Shown in pieces: positions 16,297-23,346 of a DNA stretch of 64,000 nucleotides (positions within the stretch are counted from its first letter, which is position 1; every line of letters begins with the position of its first letter). The position numbers were made by a program, and so were the translations under genes. This DNA comes from Streptomyces sp. 35G-GA-8 (GTDB lineage Bacteria; Actinomycetota; Actinomycetes; Streptomycetales; Streptomycetaceae). Location: the NCBI RefSeq assembly GCF_023534745.1, contig NZ_JAMHJQ010000011.1, positions 62,001-126,000 of the forward strand, written 5' to 3'. A model generated the notes under the pieces. That model was given only the letters and a program-made list of their open reading frames with translations. It had not been told where the DNA came from and ran no database searches.

Positions 16297-17844
16297 CTAC
16301 GGGCGTCCGGCCCGCTGGCCTGTCCACTCCGTGAGCGCGTGGCGCAGGCCCGCCGGGTCCGGGTGGTCGGCCGCCCAGGCGATATAGCCGTCGGGCCGGA
16401 CGAGCAGCGTACGCGTGGCGCTGTGCGCGAACTCGGCGTACAGCGCCGGGCCGTCGTCCGGCACCGCCGACCGTACGTGTGCGTCCCCATGCGGTCCCAC
16501 CGCCACGAACCGGCCCGCGCGCAACGCCTCGTACAGCCGTCCGGACGACAGCGCCAGGTCGGGGGCGCGTCTGCCGACCAGCGGGTGGGCGCCGCGCGGG
16601 GAGGGGTACGCGATGCCGATGCCCGTGACCACGCGCATCACACGGTCGCCGAACGGGGCGGCCCGGAAGAGCAGTTGGGAGCCGGCCGACCGCAGGGCGC
16701 GCAGGGGGGTGGAGCGGGCCAGCGCGAACCGGGTGATGATGCCGCTGGCCCGCAGCACCATGGCGCCGACCGGGTGGCGCTCGGACTCGTACGTGTCGAG
16801 CAGCGCGTCGCCCGCACGGCGCGCGAGCACCGCCGACAGCTTCCAGCCGAGGTTCGCGGCATCCTGAAGACCCGTGTTCATGCCCATGCCGCCGGCCGGG
16901 GAATGGACATGCGCGGCGTCGCCCGCGAGGAAGACGCGCCCCACGCGGTAGTGCGGCACCTGCCGCTCGTCGCTGTGGAAGCGGGAGATCCAGCGCGCGT
17001 CGTGCATGCCGTAGTCGGAGCCGAGCGCCTCCCGGGCGGCTTCCCGCACCTCGTCGAGATCGGCGGGCGCGCCGTCGGGGAGCTGCCTGGCGCGGTTCCA
17101 GCCCATGACGCGGTACCAGCCGTCGCCGAACGTGCCGATCAGCGCGAGATAGTCCCCCTCGGCGTTGGCGATCAGCGGGGCGGGCGGATTCTCGGTCAGC
17201 CGGACGTCGGCCAGCACCATCGAGCGGATGACGGCGGAGCCGGGGAAGGGCAGCCCGAGGGAGCGGCGGACGGTACTGGAGGCGCCGTCCGTGCCGACGA
17301 CATAGGAGGCGCGGAGCGTGCGGAGCGTGGAAAGCGTGCGGGCCCCGGCCCCGGCCCCCAGCTCCGGCCCGGCCCTCGCCACCTCCACCTCCGCGCCGTC
17401 CTCGTCCTGCCGTACGCCGGTCACCTCGGTGTCGTACAGAAAGGTGACACCCGCCTCGCGGGCACGCCGTTCGAGCAGTCGCTCCACCTCGTACTGCCCG
17501 ACGATCAGGACGTACGGGAAGCGGCTGCGCAACCGGCTCAGATCAATGGACGCCCGCATGAGCAGCCGCAGTTCCCGCACCCGGTATCCGCGCGCCACCA
17601 GTTCGTCGGCGAGCCCGCGCGCGTCCAGCTGCTCCATCGTGCGGGCGTGCACGGCGAGCGCGCGCGTGAGATTTCCGACGGCTTCCGAGCGGCGTTCGAC
17701 CAAGGTCACGGAGTGTCCGGCGGCCGCCAGATCCCCCGCGAGCAGCAACCCGGTCGGACCGGCACCCACCACGATCACATCAGTCACGGCCGCTGCCTCC
17801 TCATCGTCCGTACCAGCGGTGGTCACCGTCCTACCCATACCCAC
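16297..17844 (-). CDS. FAD-dependent aromatic-ring monooxygenase (PHBH/UbiH type)
   Basis: 515 aa. The three flavoprotein hydroxylase fingerprints are present: V-G-A-G-P-T-G near the N-terminus for the FAD ADP moiety, G-T-D-G-A-S-S-T-V-R-R for the D-G motif, and F-L-A-G-D-A-A-H-V-H-S-P-A-G-G-M-G-M-N for the second FAD motif. The C-terminal 100 residues fit the thioredoxin-like domain of polyketide/phenol hydroxylases such as RdmE and PgaE. These NAD(P)H-dependent enzymes hydroxylate phenols or polyketides. The gene is divergent from the AfsR-type regulator across 154 bp. No polyketide genes are nearby, so the substrate is unknown. The first 20 residues may be untranslated; a GTG at V21 is another possible start. 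Confidence 0.9.
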   Translation of the reverse strand: MGMGRTVTTAGTDDEEAAAVTDVIVVGAGPTGLLLAGDLAAAGHSVTLVERRSEAVGNLTRALAVHARTMEQLDARGLADELVARGYRVRELRLLMRASIDLSRLRSRFPYVLIVGQYEVERLLERRAREAGVTFLYDTEVTGVRQDEDGAEVEVARAGPELGAGAGARTLSTLRTLRASYVVGTDGASSTVRRSLGLPFPGSAVIRSMVLADVRLTENPPAPLIANAEGDYLALIGTFGDGWYRVMGWNRARQLPDGAPADLDEVREAAREALGSDYGMHDARWISRFHSDERQVPHYRVGRVFLAGDAAHVHSPAGGMGMNTGLQDAANLGWKLSAVLARRAGDALLDTYESERHPVGAMVLRASGIITRFALARSTPLRALRSAGSQLLFRAAPFGDRVMRVVTGIGIAYPSPRGAHPLVGRRAPDLALSSGRLYEALRAGRFVAVGPHGDAHVRSAVPDDGPALYAEFAHSATRTLLVRPDGYIAWAADHPDPAGLRHALTEWTGQRAGRP

Positions 17845-17998
17845 TGGTCAAGCGAACTACGGCGCTCCGCTTCGCCCGGGTCAATGGCGGTCCGGATCCT
17901 GTCGAGGGCTTGTGCAGACCCCCACTCACTGCTGACGCACAGCCATCGACAAGGCAGACTGTCGAGGGCGATACCGGCAGTGGCAGGCAGGGGGAGCT

Positions 17999-20950
17999 AT
18001 GGAACGTGACGGCGGGCCGCGCGTACCGGAGCAGCGGGCTCCGGCCGTGCCGGGTGACTCCGGCGAGCTGCGCTTCGGCGTGCTCGGACCGGTACGCGCC
18101 TGGCGCGGCGGCGAGCCGGTGCCGCCCGGGTCACCGCAGCAACGCGCCCTGCTCGCGGCCCTGTTGCTGCGCGACGGCCGTACCGCCACGGCCGGTGAGC
18201 TCATCGACGCGCTCTGGGGCGACGACCCGCCCTCGCAGGCGCTGGCCGCCGTACGGACCTACGCCTCGCGCCTGCGCAAGAAGCTCTCCTCCGGCGTGCT
18301 CGTCACCGAGGCCGGCGGCTACGCGGTGCGCAACCGGCCGGATCTGCTGGATCTGAACGTGGCTCAGGAGCTGGCCAAGGAAGCGGAGAAGGCCCGCGTC
18401 GCCGGGGACCGCAACCAGGCCCGCGAGCTGCTGAACAAGTCGCTGGAACTGTGGGAGGGCGAGACGCTGGCCTCCGTGCCCGGCCCGTACGCCGAGACGC
18501 AGCGCGCCCGGCTGGAGGAGTGGCGCCTCCAGCTCACCGAGACCCGGCTCGATCTGGACCTGGAGGTCGGCTGCCACGCGGAGGCCGTCTCCGAGATGAC
18601 CGTCCTGACCGCCGCTCACCCGCTGCGGGAGCGGCTGCGTGAGCTGCTGATGCTCGCGCTCTACCGCAGCGGGCGGCAGGCGGAAGCGCTCGCCGTCTAC
18701 GCGGACACCCGCCGGCTGCTCGCCGAGGAGTTGGGCGTCGACCCGCGTCCCGAACTCGCCCAGCTCCAGCGGCGCATTCTCCAGGCGGACGCCGAGCTTG
18801 CCCGCCCCGTCGAGCAGCCCGCGCCGCCCGCGACGTTCACGCGCCCGGCCCAGCTCCCGGCGACCGTGCCCGACTTCACCGGTCGCGTCTCCTTCGTACG
18901 GGAGCTGGGCAAGCGGCTCTCCACGGTCGAGGGGTCCGTGATGGCGGTCTCCGCGCTCGCGGGGATCGGCGGCGTCGGCAAGACGACCCTGGCCGTGCAT
19001 GTCGCGCACGCGGCACGGACGTACTTCCCCGACGGTCAGCTGTACGTGGACCTCCAGGGCGCGGGCACCCGGGCCGCCGAGCCGGAGAACGTCCTCGGCT
19101 CGTTCCTGCGGGCGCTCGGCACGCCCGACACCGCGATCCCCGACTCCCTCGACGACCGCTCCGCGCTCTACCGCTCGACGCTCGACGGCCGGCGCATCCT
19201 GGTCCTGCTGGACAACGCCCGCGACGCCGCGCAGGTCCGCCCGCTGCTGCCGGGTACGGAGGGCTGCGCGGCGCTGGTGACCAGCCGGGTCAGAATGGTC
19301 GATCTGGCGGGCGCGCATCTGGTCGACCTCGATGTGATGTCGCCGGAGGAGGCGCTTCAGCTCTTCACCCGGATCGTCGGCCAGGAGCGCGTCACCGCCG
19401 AGCGCAAGGCGGCGCTTGATGTCGTCGCGGCGTGCGGCTTCCTCCCGCTGGCCATCCGGATCGCGGCGTCCCGGCTGGCGGCCCGCCGCACCTGGACGGT
19501 CTCGGTCCTCGCGGCGAAGCTCGCCGACGAGCGGCGCCGGCTGGACGAGCTCCAGGCGGGCGATCTCGCGGTCAAGGCGACCTTCGAACTCGGCTACGGC
19601 GCCCTGGACCCGGCCCAGGCCCGCGCCTTCCGCCTGCTCGGCCTGGCCGACGGCCCGGACCTCTCGCTGGCCGCCGCGGCGGCCGTACTGGACCTGCCGC
19701 TGCACGACGCCGAGGACCTGCTGGAGTCGCTGGTCGACACCTCGCTGCTGGAATCCGCGGCCCCGGGCCGCTATCGCTACCACGACCTGGTCCGCCTGTA
19801 CGCGCGCGCGTGCGCGGAACGCGACGAACAGCCGCCCTCGGAGCGGGAGGCGGCGCTCTCACGGCTGCTGGACTTCTACCTGGCGACGGCCGCGAGCGTG
19901 TTCGCCCTGGAGCGCCCGGGGGACCGCCTGGTGGACCACCTGGAGCAGACGACATACCCGGGCCTGTCCTTCACCGACCGGCACGACGCGCAGGACTGGC
20001 TGTACGCGGAGGCCAACTGCCTGCTGGCGTTCGTACGCCAGTGCTCGGACACGCCGACGCTGCGGCGGGCGGTGGACCTTCTGTGGGCGGCACTGGACCT
20101 CGGCGAGTCGGGCGCCAACTCGAAGGACTACGAGGCGTCGGCGAGAGTCGTACTGGAAGCCGCGCGTGTCCGCGGCGACGCGTTGGCCGAGGGCCGGGCC
20201 CTGATGACGCTGGCCAACGTGCACAGTGTGGCGGGCCGCTTCGACCAGGCCGAGGAAGAGGCGGCGGCGGCCATGCGGCGTGCCGCCACGACCGGCGACG
20301 TACCGCCCGGGTGCTGGGCGCCCAACGTCCGGGGAATCATCGCGCTCTATCAGCACCGGCACGCCGACGGCGAGCGGCACCTCACCATGGCCATCGACAA
20401 CTTCCGGGCCGACGGGGACCTTCCCGGCGAGGCGAGCGCGCTGTGCAATCTCTCGCGCATCCGCTTGGCCACGGGGCGCACGGACAGCGCGATCGCCCTC
20501 GCGCGGCAGGGCATCGGCATCTACGACGCCCTCGGTCACACGTTCCGCGGCGCGAACGGCCGGTACGCCCTGGGGCTGGCACTCGCCCAGGGCGGACAGC
20601 TGTCCGACGCTGCGGAACGGCTCAACGAAGCCCTCGCCGTTTTCCGGGACAGCCGCCAGAGGCTGTGGGAGGGAATGGCGCTCTTCCGGCTGGCCGAGAT
20701 CGACATCTCCGCCCGGAAGATGGCGCAGGCGGCGTCGAACGCGGAAATGGCGCTGACCGTACTCCGCGACATCGGCGGCGAGTGGCGCCGCGGCAATGTG
20801 CTGACCGTGCTCGGCCGCGCGCTCAGCGGCATAGGGCAGACGGGCCGTGCCCAGGTCTGCTGGCAGGAGGCGCTCTCGATATACGAGGCTCTGGGGTCAC
20901 CCGAGGCGAGCGAGGTCCGTGCGCTGCTGAGGCCCGTGGCGGCCGCGTAG
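17999..20950 (+). CDS. afsR: AfsR, SARP/NB-ARC/TPR global regulator of secondary metabolism
   Basis: 983 aa. The N-terminal OmpR-type winged helix (about 24-105) and bacterial activation domain (about 108-255) form the SARP unit. An NB-ARC ATPase follows, with Walker A G-I-G-G-V-G-K-T-T at 322-330 and Walker B I-L-V-L-L-D-N-A-R-D near 400. TPRs fill about 640-983. Length, domain order and neighbours (afsS after it, afsK 2.4 kb on) identify AfsR, which in S. coelicolor is phosphorylated by AfsK and other kinases and activates afsS. GGGGAG (17991-17996) precedes the ATG. It binds tandem repeats overlapping a target promoter; a candidate is at 20990-21011. Confidence 0.96.
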   Translation: MERDGGPRVPEQRAPAVPGDSGELRFGVLGPVRAWRGGEPVPPGSPQQRALLAALLLRDGRTATAGELIDALWGDDPPSQALAAVRTYASRLRKKLSSGVLVTEAGGYAVRNRPDLLDLNVAQELAKEAEKARVAGDRNQARELLNKSLELWEGETLASVPGPYAETQRARLEEWRLQLTETRLDLDLEVGCHAEAVSEMTVLTAAHPLRERLRELLMLALYRSGRQAEALAVYADTRRLLAEELGVDPRPELAQLQRRILQADAELARPVEQPAPPATFTRPAQLPATVPDFTGRVSFVRELGKRLSTVEGSVMAVSALAGIGGVGKTTLAVHVAHAARTYFPDGQLYVDLQGAGTRAAEPENVLGSFLRALGTPDTAIPDSLDDRSALYRSTLDGRRILVLLDNARDAAQVRPLLPGTEGCAALVTSRVRMVDLAGAHLVDLDVMSPEEALQLFTRIVGQERVTAERKAALDVVAACGFLPLAIRIAASRLAARRTWTVSVLAAKLADERRRLDELQAGDLAVKATFELGYGALDPAQARAFRLLGLADGPDLSLAAAAAVLDLPLHDAEDLLESLVDTSLLESAAPGRYRYHDLVRLYARACAERDEQPPSEREAALSRLLDFYLATAASVFALERPGDRLVDHLEQTTYPGLSFTDRHDAQDWLYAEANCLLAFVRQCSDTPTLRRAVDLLWAALDLGESGANSKDYEASARVVLEAARVRGDALAEGRALMTLANVHSVAGRFDQAEEEAAAAMRRAATTGDVPPGCWAPNVRGIIALYQHRHADGERHLTMAIDNFRADGDLPGEASALCNLSRIRLATGRTDSAIALARQGIGIYDALGHTFRGANGRYALGLALAQGGQLSDAAERLNEALAVFRDSRQRLWEGMALFRLAEIDISARKMAQAASNAEMALTVLRDIGGEWRRGNVLTVLGRALSGIGQTGRAQVCWQEALSIYEALGSPEASEVRALLRPVAAA

Positions 20951-20989
20951 GCCCTGCCCGGCCGACAGACCTGGGTCCCGCGTCAGGCC

Positions 20990-21011
20990 GTTCATCGTTC
21001 GTTTATCGCGC
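20990..21011 (+). promoter_or_regulatory. Candidate AfsR/PhoP direct-repeat operator upstream of afsS
   Basis: GTTCATCGTTC (20990-21000) is followed directly by GTTTATCGCGC (21001-21011): two 11-nt units sharing GTT(C/T)ATCG. Eleven-nucleotide direct repeats beginning GTTCA are the pattern bound by SARP regulators and by PhoP, and in S. coelicolor both AfsR and PhoP act at the afsS promoter. The matching -10 element is not obvious, so assignment as the afsS operator is inference from position. Confidence 0.55.
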
Positions 21012-21100
21012 CACGGCATCGTCACTCCTGTCGGTCCGCCGAATCGGGGGGCGCACGGATCGGCGAGGGGCCGCGGCGCTAAGGTATGCGGCCTTGTGTG

Positions 21101-21136
21101 CCCGCCCGGCGGTCCCCGGGGGAACCGCCGGGCGGG
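21101..21136 (+). terminator. Nearly palindromic 36-bp hairpin between afsR and afsS
   Basis: CCCGCCCGGCGGT (21101-21113) pairs perfectly with 21124-21136; the interior TCCCCGGGGG extends the stem. It lies 150 bp after the afsR stop and 45 bp before the afsS start. It is either the afsR terminator or, if afsS transcription starts at the repeats near 21000, a leader hairpin or attenuator in the afsS mRNA. Confidence 0.65.
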
Positions 21137-21181
21137 TACGGCCGATCCGCCACGCAGAGCAGATAACGGGAGATTGTGATC

Positions 21182-21349
21182 ATGGACGACGTCAAGAAGA
21201 AGGACACGGCGGTCAAGCCGCAGGACCAGCACGCGACGGGTACGGAAGAAGAAGGCACGGCCACGACTCAGGACCAGCACGCCACGGGTGGCGGGATCGC
21301 CACGCTGGACCAGCACGCCACGTCCGAGCCCTTCAAGCCGGGCGCCTAA
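21182..21349 (+). CDS. afsS: AfsS-type small regulatory protein with three DQHAT repeats
   Basis: 55 aa, highly charged, no signal peptide. Three copies of D-Q-H-A-T occur at residues 15-19, 31-35 and 43-47, each preceded by Q or T-L. It is encoded directly after afsR, where afsS (afsR2) lies in S. coelicolor; AfsS is a small repeat-bearing protein often annotated as sigma-like, which raises antibiotic production and is the main AfsR target. Start ATG at 21182 with GGGAG at 21168-21172. It has a candidate AfsR operator upstream and a perfect terminator downstream, so it forms its own transcription unit. Identity rests on position and repeats; biochemical function is not known. Confidence 0.83.
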   Translation: MDDVKKKDTAVKPQDQHATGTEEEGTATTQDQHATGGGIATLDQHATSEPFKPGA

Positions 21350-21369
21350 GACCTCACCCTCGCGGGGGA

Positions 21370-21410
21370 GGCGGCCGCGGCGGCGCGGAGGGGGAGCCGC
21401 CGCGGCCGCC
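21370..21410 (+). terminator. Perfect 15-bp terminator after afsS
   Basis: GGCGGCCGCGGCGGC (21370-21384) and its exact complement (21396-21410) enclose an 11-nt loop, 20 bp after the afsS stop codon. Confidence 0.85.
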
Positions 21411-21540
21411 GCATGTCCGACGACCTCGCATTCACGCCATTCGATGGGCGTAAACCGCCATATCGACCGAACAAGCGTGCCCTAATACTTAGGGTACTGA
21501 GGGTCGAGAACGACCGACGAGCCCACTTTCAGGAGTTGAA

Positions 21541-21717
21541 GTGACGCGTACGAAGAAGTTCTTCGTTGCAGCGGCTGTCGCGCTCGCCGCCGCGGCGGCT
21601 ACGGCCTCCCCGGCCATGGCGGACGCGCACGCCACCACCATGGGAAGTGGTGTCTCCGTCCAGGACGCGCACGCCACCGGCGGCGACGCCACCACCAGCG
21701 ACGTTCACGCCACCTGA
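21541..21717 (+). CDS. Small exported peptide with three D-x-H-A-T motifs
   Basis: 58 aa from GTG at 21541, with AGGAG at 21531-21535. Residues 1-27 are a typical Sec signal peptide (basic R-T-K-K, then an Ala/Val core, cleavage likely after S-P-A-M-A). The predicted mature peptide is about 31 residues and consists of three motifs, D-A-H-A-T, D-A-H-A-T and D-V-H-A-T, with Gly/Ser/Thr linkers. The motif is the one in the adjacent afsS product (D-Q-H-A-T, three copies), so the two genes look related, one cytoplasmic and one exported. It lies between its own promoter region (21420-21530, with TAGGGT at 21490-21495 as a possible -10) and a terminator. I know of no described function. Too short for most gene callers. 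Confidence 0.8.
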   Translation: MTRTKKFFVAAAVALAAAAATASPAMADAHATTMGSGVSVQDAHATGGDATTSDVHAT

Positions 21718-21734
21718 GGCACGCGCCGCGCATG

Positions 21735-21773
21735 GAGAGGGGCCCGGGCGAGATATCGCCCGGGCCCCTTCTC
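21735..21773. terminator. Strong bidirectional terminator
   Basis: The stem formed by 21738-21751 and 21756-21769 is perfect over 14 bp with a 4-nt loop, and extends further with a bulge; CTTCTC follows. It separates the converging exported-peptide gene (stop 21717) and the minus-strand secreted-protein gene (stop 21779). Confidence 0.85.
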
Positions 21774-21778
21774 GTGTC

Positions 21779-22309
21779 CTACGACACGCCCTGGCTGTCG
21801 ACCGTCGCCTCGCACTTCCGTACCCGCGCGACCTGCTTCGGGCTGTCCATCGGGACCCTGACCGTCGTCGTCTCCCCGCCGTCCAGCTCGACCGTCGTGT
21901 CGCCGAAGTCGACGGCCGAGCCCGACGCGTCCTCGAAGGTCACGTCGACCTCGTAGGTGTCCGTAGGACCGGCTCCCGCCGACACCCGCACGGTCGCGTA
22001 TGTGACGGCCTTCCGCTTGCCCTTCGCCTTGCTGACGCAGGTGACGATCCGCGCCTCGGCGCCCGCCGTCGCCGTGGGCGTCGGGTCGTACGAGCTGCCG
22101 GACGAGCCGTAGTCGTCATCGGAGTCGTAGTCCGAGCCGGAGTACGAACCGTTGCTCTTCTTCGAGTTGGAGCAGCCACCCCCGCCGCCGCTCGATCCCT
22201 TGCTCTTGCCGCTCTTGCCGCTCTTGCCGCCCGTGGAGGACGAGAACCCCGTCAGGGCCAGCACCACCAGAACCAGTACGGCCGCGACCTTCAGACGTCG
22301 ACGTATCAC
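21779..22309 (-). CDS. Secreted or membrane-anchored protein with Ser/Gly-rich linker
   Basis: 176 aa. The N-terminus has an Arg-rich start and a 17-residue hydrophobic core (VAAVLVLVVLALTGF) suited to a signal peptide or anchor. Residues 24-75 are a low-complexity K-S-G/S-G-G-G and S-D-Y-D-S-D linker. Residues 85-170 form a beta-strand-rich domain with two cysteines (V-T-C-V and R-K-C-E-A) and a Y-E-V-D-V-T-F-E-D-A-S-G pattern resembling FxLYD/Ig-like extracellular domains. No lipobox Cys is visible (F-S-S-S instead). Function unknown; probably envelope. It lies between afsS and afsK but on the opposite strand to afsS. Confidence 0.75.
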   Translation of the reverse strand: MIRRRLKVAAVLVLVVLALTGFSSSTGGKSGKSGKSKGSSGGGGGCSNSKKSNGSYSGSDYDSDDDYGSSGSSYDPTPTATAGAEARIVTCVSKAKGKRKAVTYATVRVSAGAGPTDTYEVDVTFEDASGSAVDFGDTTVELDGGETTTVRVPMDSPKQVARVRKCEATVDSQGVS

Positions 22310-22522
22310 GATCGAGTCACTCCCCCGTATGTACGCATTCTCACCGACGGCCCAGGGTCCGACGTACCCGTGGACCTGTCAAACGGGCGCGACACGCGAG
22401 CAGTTGGGGCGCGGGCGCCCCCGGCGGCGCGGCGGGCGCCCGGCGGTCGCGTGGCGGGGGCCGGATACGCGGCGTAGCGTCGCTGACGGAGCACGATCAC
22501 GCACCGCGAAGGAGGGCCGACG

Positions 22523-23326
22523 ATGGTCCGTAACATCCTCGGCTCGCTGCTCGCTCTCATCGGAGCGGCCGCCGCCGTCCTCAGTCCCTTCCGTCCCTGG
22601 TACGACGGCCGGGAGGGGAGCGACTTCCCCGTCACCGACCTGTTCAACGGCATCTCCGGCAACGGCTCCAGCGTCTTCGTCTCGCTCGCGCTGCCCTTCC
22701 TCTTCGCCGCCCTGGTCACGCTGTTCGGCGTGGTGCTGCGCTCGCGCGCGCTCGTGGGGCTGGCCGGTCTTGTCGTGCTCGGTTTCACGGTCCTGTGGAT
22801 GGTGCGCCAGGGCCAGTCGGCGGACGGCCTCGGCGTCACCGCCACCGGTTCCGGCCTGGGCACCGGCGTCGCGTACGCCGCCGGCGGCGGGATCGTCCTG
22901 CTGCTGGCCGCGCTGGTGATGAGCGGCCGCAGGCGCCGCGCCCAGTGGCGGAGCCAGGAGCCGCCGTACGACTACGAGGTCCCGTACCCGCAGCAGTACC
23001 GGCCCCCGCAGCCGCAGCAGCCCGCTTACGAGCACACGCCGTACGAACACACGCCGTACGAGCACGCGCAGTACCAGCAGCCGCAGTACCAGCAGGCGCA
23101 GTACCAGCAGCCGTCCGGGCCCCCGGGGCGATACGACCAGTACGCGTACCGGCCCTACGGATACGAGCCCCAGCCGCCGCCGTCCTCACCCCCGGAGGAG
23201 TGGTCGCCGCACGACGGCGACACCCAGTCGCTTCCCCGGGTCACCGACGAGCAGTGGAGCCCGAGCTCCACACCGCCGACGGGACCGCCGCCCGAAGATC
23301 CGCCCGACGCCCCACGGTCGCGCTGA
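22523..23326 (+). CDS. Four-helix membrane protein with Tyr/Gln/Pro-rich cytoplasmic tail
   Basis: 267 aa. Four hydrophobic segments lie in the first 135 residues (VRNILGSLLALIGAAAAVL at the N-terminus; FVSLALPFLFAALVTLFGVVL; ALVGLAGLVVLGFTVLW; GIVLLLAALVM), followed by R-R-R-R. The tail carries tandem P-Y-E-H-T and Y-Q-Q-(P/A)-Q repeats and then a Pro-rich acidic end. Such tails are common in actinobacterial membrane proteins and can scaffold or bind partners; no enzymatic domain is seen. Convergent with afsK with 20 bp between stops. Start ATG at 22523 with GAAGGAGG upstream. Confidence 0.8.
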   Translation: MVRNILGSLLALIGAAAAVLSPFRPWYDGREGSDFPVTDLFNGISGNGSSVFVSLALPFLFAALVTLFGVVLRSRALVGLAGLVVLGFTVLWMVRQGQSADGLGVTATGSGLGTGVAYAAGGGIVLLLAALVMSGRRRRAQWRSQEPPYDYEVPYPQQYRPPQPQQPAYEHTPYEHTPYEHAQYQQPQYQQAQYQQPSGPPGRYDQYAYRPYGYEPQPPPSSPPEEWSPHDGDTQSLPRVTDEQWSPSSTPPTGPPPEDPPDAPRSR

Positions 23327-23346
23327 CGCCCGCCTCGGCGCGACCC

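Noticed and set aside
16118-16387. Short + strand frame beside the SLOG-like gene
   Set aside because: No ribosome binding site and no similarity I recognise; might be a gene remnant but cannot be supported.
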